From: Gluconobacter potus
GTDB lineage: Bacteria; Pseudomonadota; Alphaproteobacteria; Acetobacterales; Acetobacteraceae
DNA length: 64,000 nt
Assembly (NCBI RefSeq): GCF_015244705.1
Contig: NZ_JABCQF010000008.1
Location: forward strand, 1-64,000
Direction of reading: 5' to 3'
The notes beneath the pieces were generated by a model. That model had not been told where the DNA came from. It was given only the letters and a program-made list of their open reading frames with translations, and made no database searches. This document shows positions 62,731 through 64,000 of the stretch, piece after piece. Position 1 is the first letter of the stretch, and each line of letters begins with the position of its first letter. The translations under genes were made by a program, and so were the position numbers.

Positions 62731-63452
62731 CTGTCGGACCCGATGACACCGCGTCCTTCCGGATCAAGACGATAACCGCCCCCTTCCGTAATCAGCAGCG
62801 ACGTGCGAGCCGGATCGGGTTCTATCTTCTGGCGTAGACGGTAAATATGCGTCTCAAGCGTGTGGGTGGTGACGGCGGCATTGTAGCCCCACACCTCGTT
62901 CAGGAGAACCTGACGGGCCACCGGACGCTGACCTGCGCGGTAAAGATATTTCAGGATCGCCGCTTCCTTTTCCGTCAGGCGGATCCGACGGTTGCGGGCG
63001 GTTTCGACCAGCAGCTTGGCGGACGGACGGAACGCATACGGACCGATCTCGAAGACGGCGTCCTCACTGTTCTCGAAAATCCGCAGCTGGGCGCGCAGAC
63101 GGGCGAGAAGCTCACCGATCCGGAAAGGCTTGGCAACGTAATCGTTGGCACCCGCATCCAGACCGCGCACAACGTCGTGCTCGTCATCGGAGCCGGTCAG
63201 GATGATGATCGGCATGCGAACGCCTTCACGTCGCAGTTCGGCGCAGAAATCGCGCCCGTCACCATCGGGGAGAGTGATATCCAGCAGCATGGCGTCATAA
63301 CGGGCGCCAGGCTTGGCGAGAAGTTCGCGCGCCGCGGCAACGGACGTCGCCTCAACGGCTTCCAGTTCGCCACCGTGCTGAAGCTGCTCCGCCAGAAGAC
63401 GACGCAGCGTATCATCATCGTCAACAACCAGAATGGGGCGTGGACCTGCCAT
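62718..63452 (-). CDS. OmpR/PhoB-family response regulator
   Basis: A 244-residue transcription regulator. The receiver domain has acidic residues in ILVVDDDDTL, phospho-acceptor D58 (MLLDITLPDGDG), T86 and K108 (VAKPF). The C-terminal winged helix includes RLTEKEAAILKYLYRAGQRPVARQVLLNEVWGY and TLETHIYRLRQKIE. No sensor kinase gene is adjacent in the window, so it is an orphan here. Its target genes are unknown. Confidence 0.95.
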   Translation of the reverse strand: MAGPRPILVVDDDDTLRRLLAEQLQHGGELEAVEATSVAAARELLAKPGARYDAMLLDITLPDGDGRDFCAELRREGVRMPIIILTGSDDEHDVVRGLDAGANDYVAKPFRIGELLARLRAQLRIFENSEDAVFEIGPYAFRPSAKLLVETARNRRIRLTEKEAAILKYLYRAGQRPVARQVLLNEVWGYNAAVTTHTLETHIYRLRQKIEPDPARTSLLITEGGGYRLDPEGRGVIGSDSLSA

Positions 63453-63614
63453 AATAACCTGTCTCGTTCTATCGCGACGGAAGAAAAGTCACATCCGCAG
63501 AGATCGGCGTTCGTAACTCGCGCATCCGGACTTACCATTCCCGCTACGGGGGAAGAAAGCAGCATGCTCTCGGGGCAGACTATGGCAAGTACAGCCGCAA
63601 AAGGAAACAGCATT

Positions 63615-64000
63615 ATGGCTAAAGCTATTTTGAAAACCGCTGGAGACCGCGCTTTTCTTCACTTCCAGGGCAAAATCATTCCGGCTTTGACCGGTCGGCG
63701 CGGTCTGTCTCTTGACAAGGTCGAGGGCGATCTGTGCACTCCCGTGGGGGAACTGCCGATCCGGCGTGTCCTCTACCGCGCAGACCGGACGACGCGCCCG
63801 GTCTGCGGTGCAGAATTGCCTGTCGAACCCATCGCTCCCAATGACGGCTGGTGCGACGATCCGGCCCATCCCGATTACAACCGCGCCGTCTCCCTTCCCC
63901 ACCCGGCCTCCTGCGAGACTCTCTGGCGGGAGGACCATGTTTACGATCTCTGTATTGTGATGGGCTGGAACGATGCACCAGCCGAGTCGGGACGGGGCTC
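63615..64000 (+). CDS. L,D-transpeptidase YkuD-family protein, truncated by the window end
   Basis: The visible 128 residues match the N-terminal half of YkuD-type proteins of the Rhizobiales/Acetobacteraceae group. They show KVEGDLCTPVGELPIRRVLYR and GWCDDPAHPDYNRAV, then YDLCIVMGWNDAP, where the catalytic HxxxS...C region would follow beyond the window. Family members cross-link peptidoglycan. Starts at 63,564 (with GGGGGAAG) or 63,615 (with AAAGGA) are possible; the second matches the family length better. No signal peptide is visible. Confidence 0.8.
   Translation, partial: MAKAILKTAGDRAFLHFQGKIIPALTGRRGLSLDKVEGDLCTPVGELPIRRVLYRADRTTRPVCGAELPVEPIAPNDGWCDDPAHPDYNRAVSLPHPASCETLWREDHVYDLCIVMGWNDAPAESGRG

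Overview
The window looks like chromosome of an acetic acid bacterium (Acetobacteraceae, Alphaproteobacteria; the gene set resembles Gluconobacter most). This rests on recognised protein families and on alphaproteobacterial gene orders (purC-purS-purQ-purL-bolA-grxD, pdhA-pdhB-pdhC-lpd-lipA-ratA, ppiD-trpEGDC, tpiA-secG-pyrG-kdsA-eno-ftsB, uvrC-pgsA). No database search was possible, so the genus is an inference.

Bases 1-14,470 are an accessory zone on the 3' side of an intact tRNA-Val(CAC) gene. It holds a P4-type tyrosine integrase, a nucleoside 2-deoxyribosyltransferase-like enzyme, an SDR, a TonB-dependent receptor, a stand-alone TonB C-terminal-domain protein, three tiny proline-rich proteins separated by look-alike terminators, an orphan Rieske oxygenase, a divergent LysR/aldo-keto reductase pair and nhaA. 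A decayed 53-nt copy of the 3' part of the tRNA-Val lies at 3,863-3,915 in the same orientation, which suggests an old island junction. Some stretches here (2.6-2.8 kb, 4.4-4.6 kb) are AT-rich and gene-poor.

Bases 14,600-26,900 carry an unrecognised 628-residue protein in an operon with an ELM1-like protein, a DEAD-box helicase, two overlapping glycosyltransferases, a deacylase-type zinc peptidase, glyA, an APC permease, hemB, and a yraN/UPF0102 gene that lacks any ATG, GTG or TTG start.

Bases 27,000-33,500 are a leftward purine operon (purB, purC, purS, purQ, purL, then bolA and grxD). Four successive gene pairs overlap by ATGA, and a secreted Rap1a-family gene sits between purS and purQ. 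After a terC/lytic transglycosylase/cinA-like run, 36,900-49,600 is leftward and encodes RatA-like protein, lipoyl synthase, the pyruvate dehydrogenase complex, the tryptophan genes trpE, G, D and C, and a PpiD-like chaperone. From 49,800 the rightward tpiA-secG-pyrG-kdsA and eno-ftsB genes follow, then rpmG, lexA (with a clear GAAC-N7-GAAC SOS box), a lipoprotein, pgsA, uvrC, a dipeptidase, xthA, an OmpR-type regulator and a truncated L,D-transpeptidase at the window end.

The most notable points are the yraN frame with no standard start codon, the Rap1a gene built into the purine operon, four tail-to-tail gene pairs whose stop codons share exactly 4 bases, an apparent inversion of the trpC-ftsB block relative to the usual alphaproteobacterial order, and the tRNA-Val remnant. 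No CRISPR array, rRNA gene or intact insertion sequence was seen.
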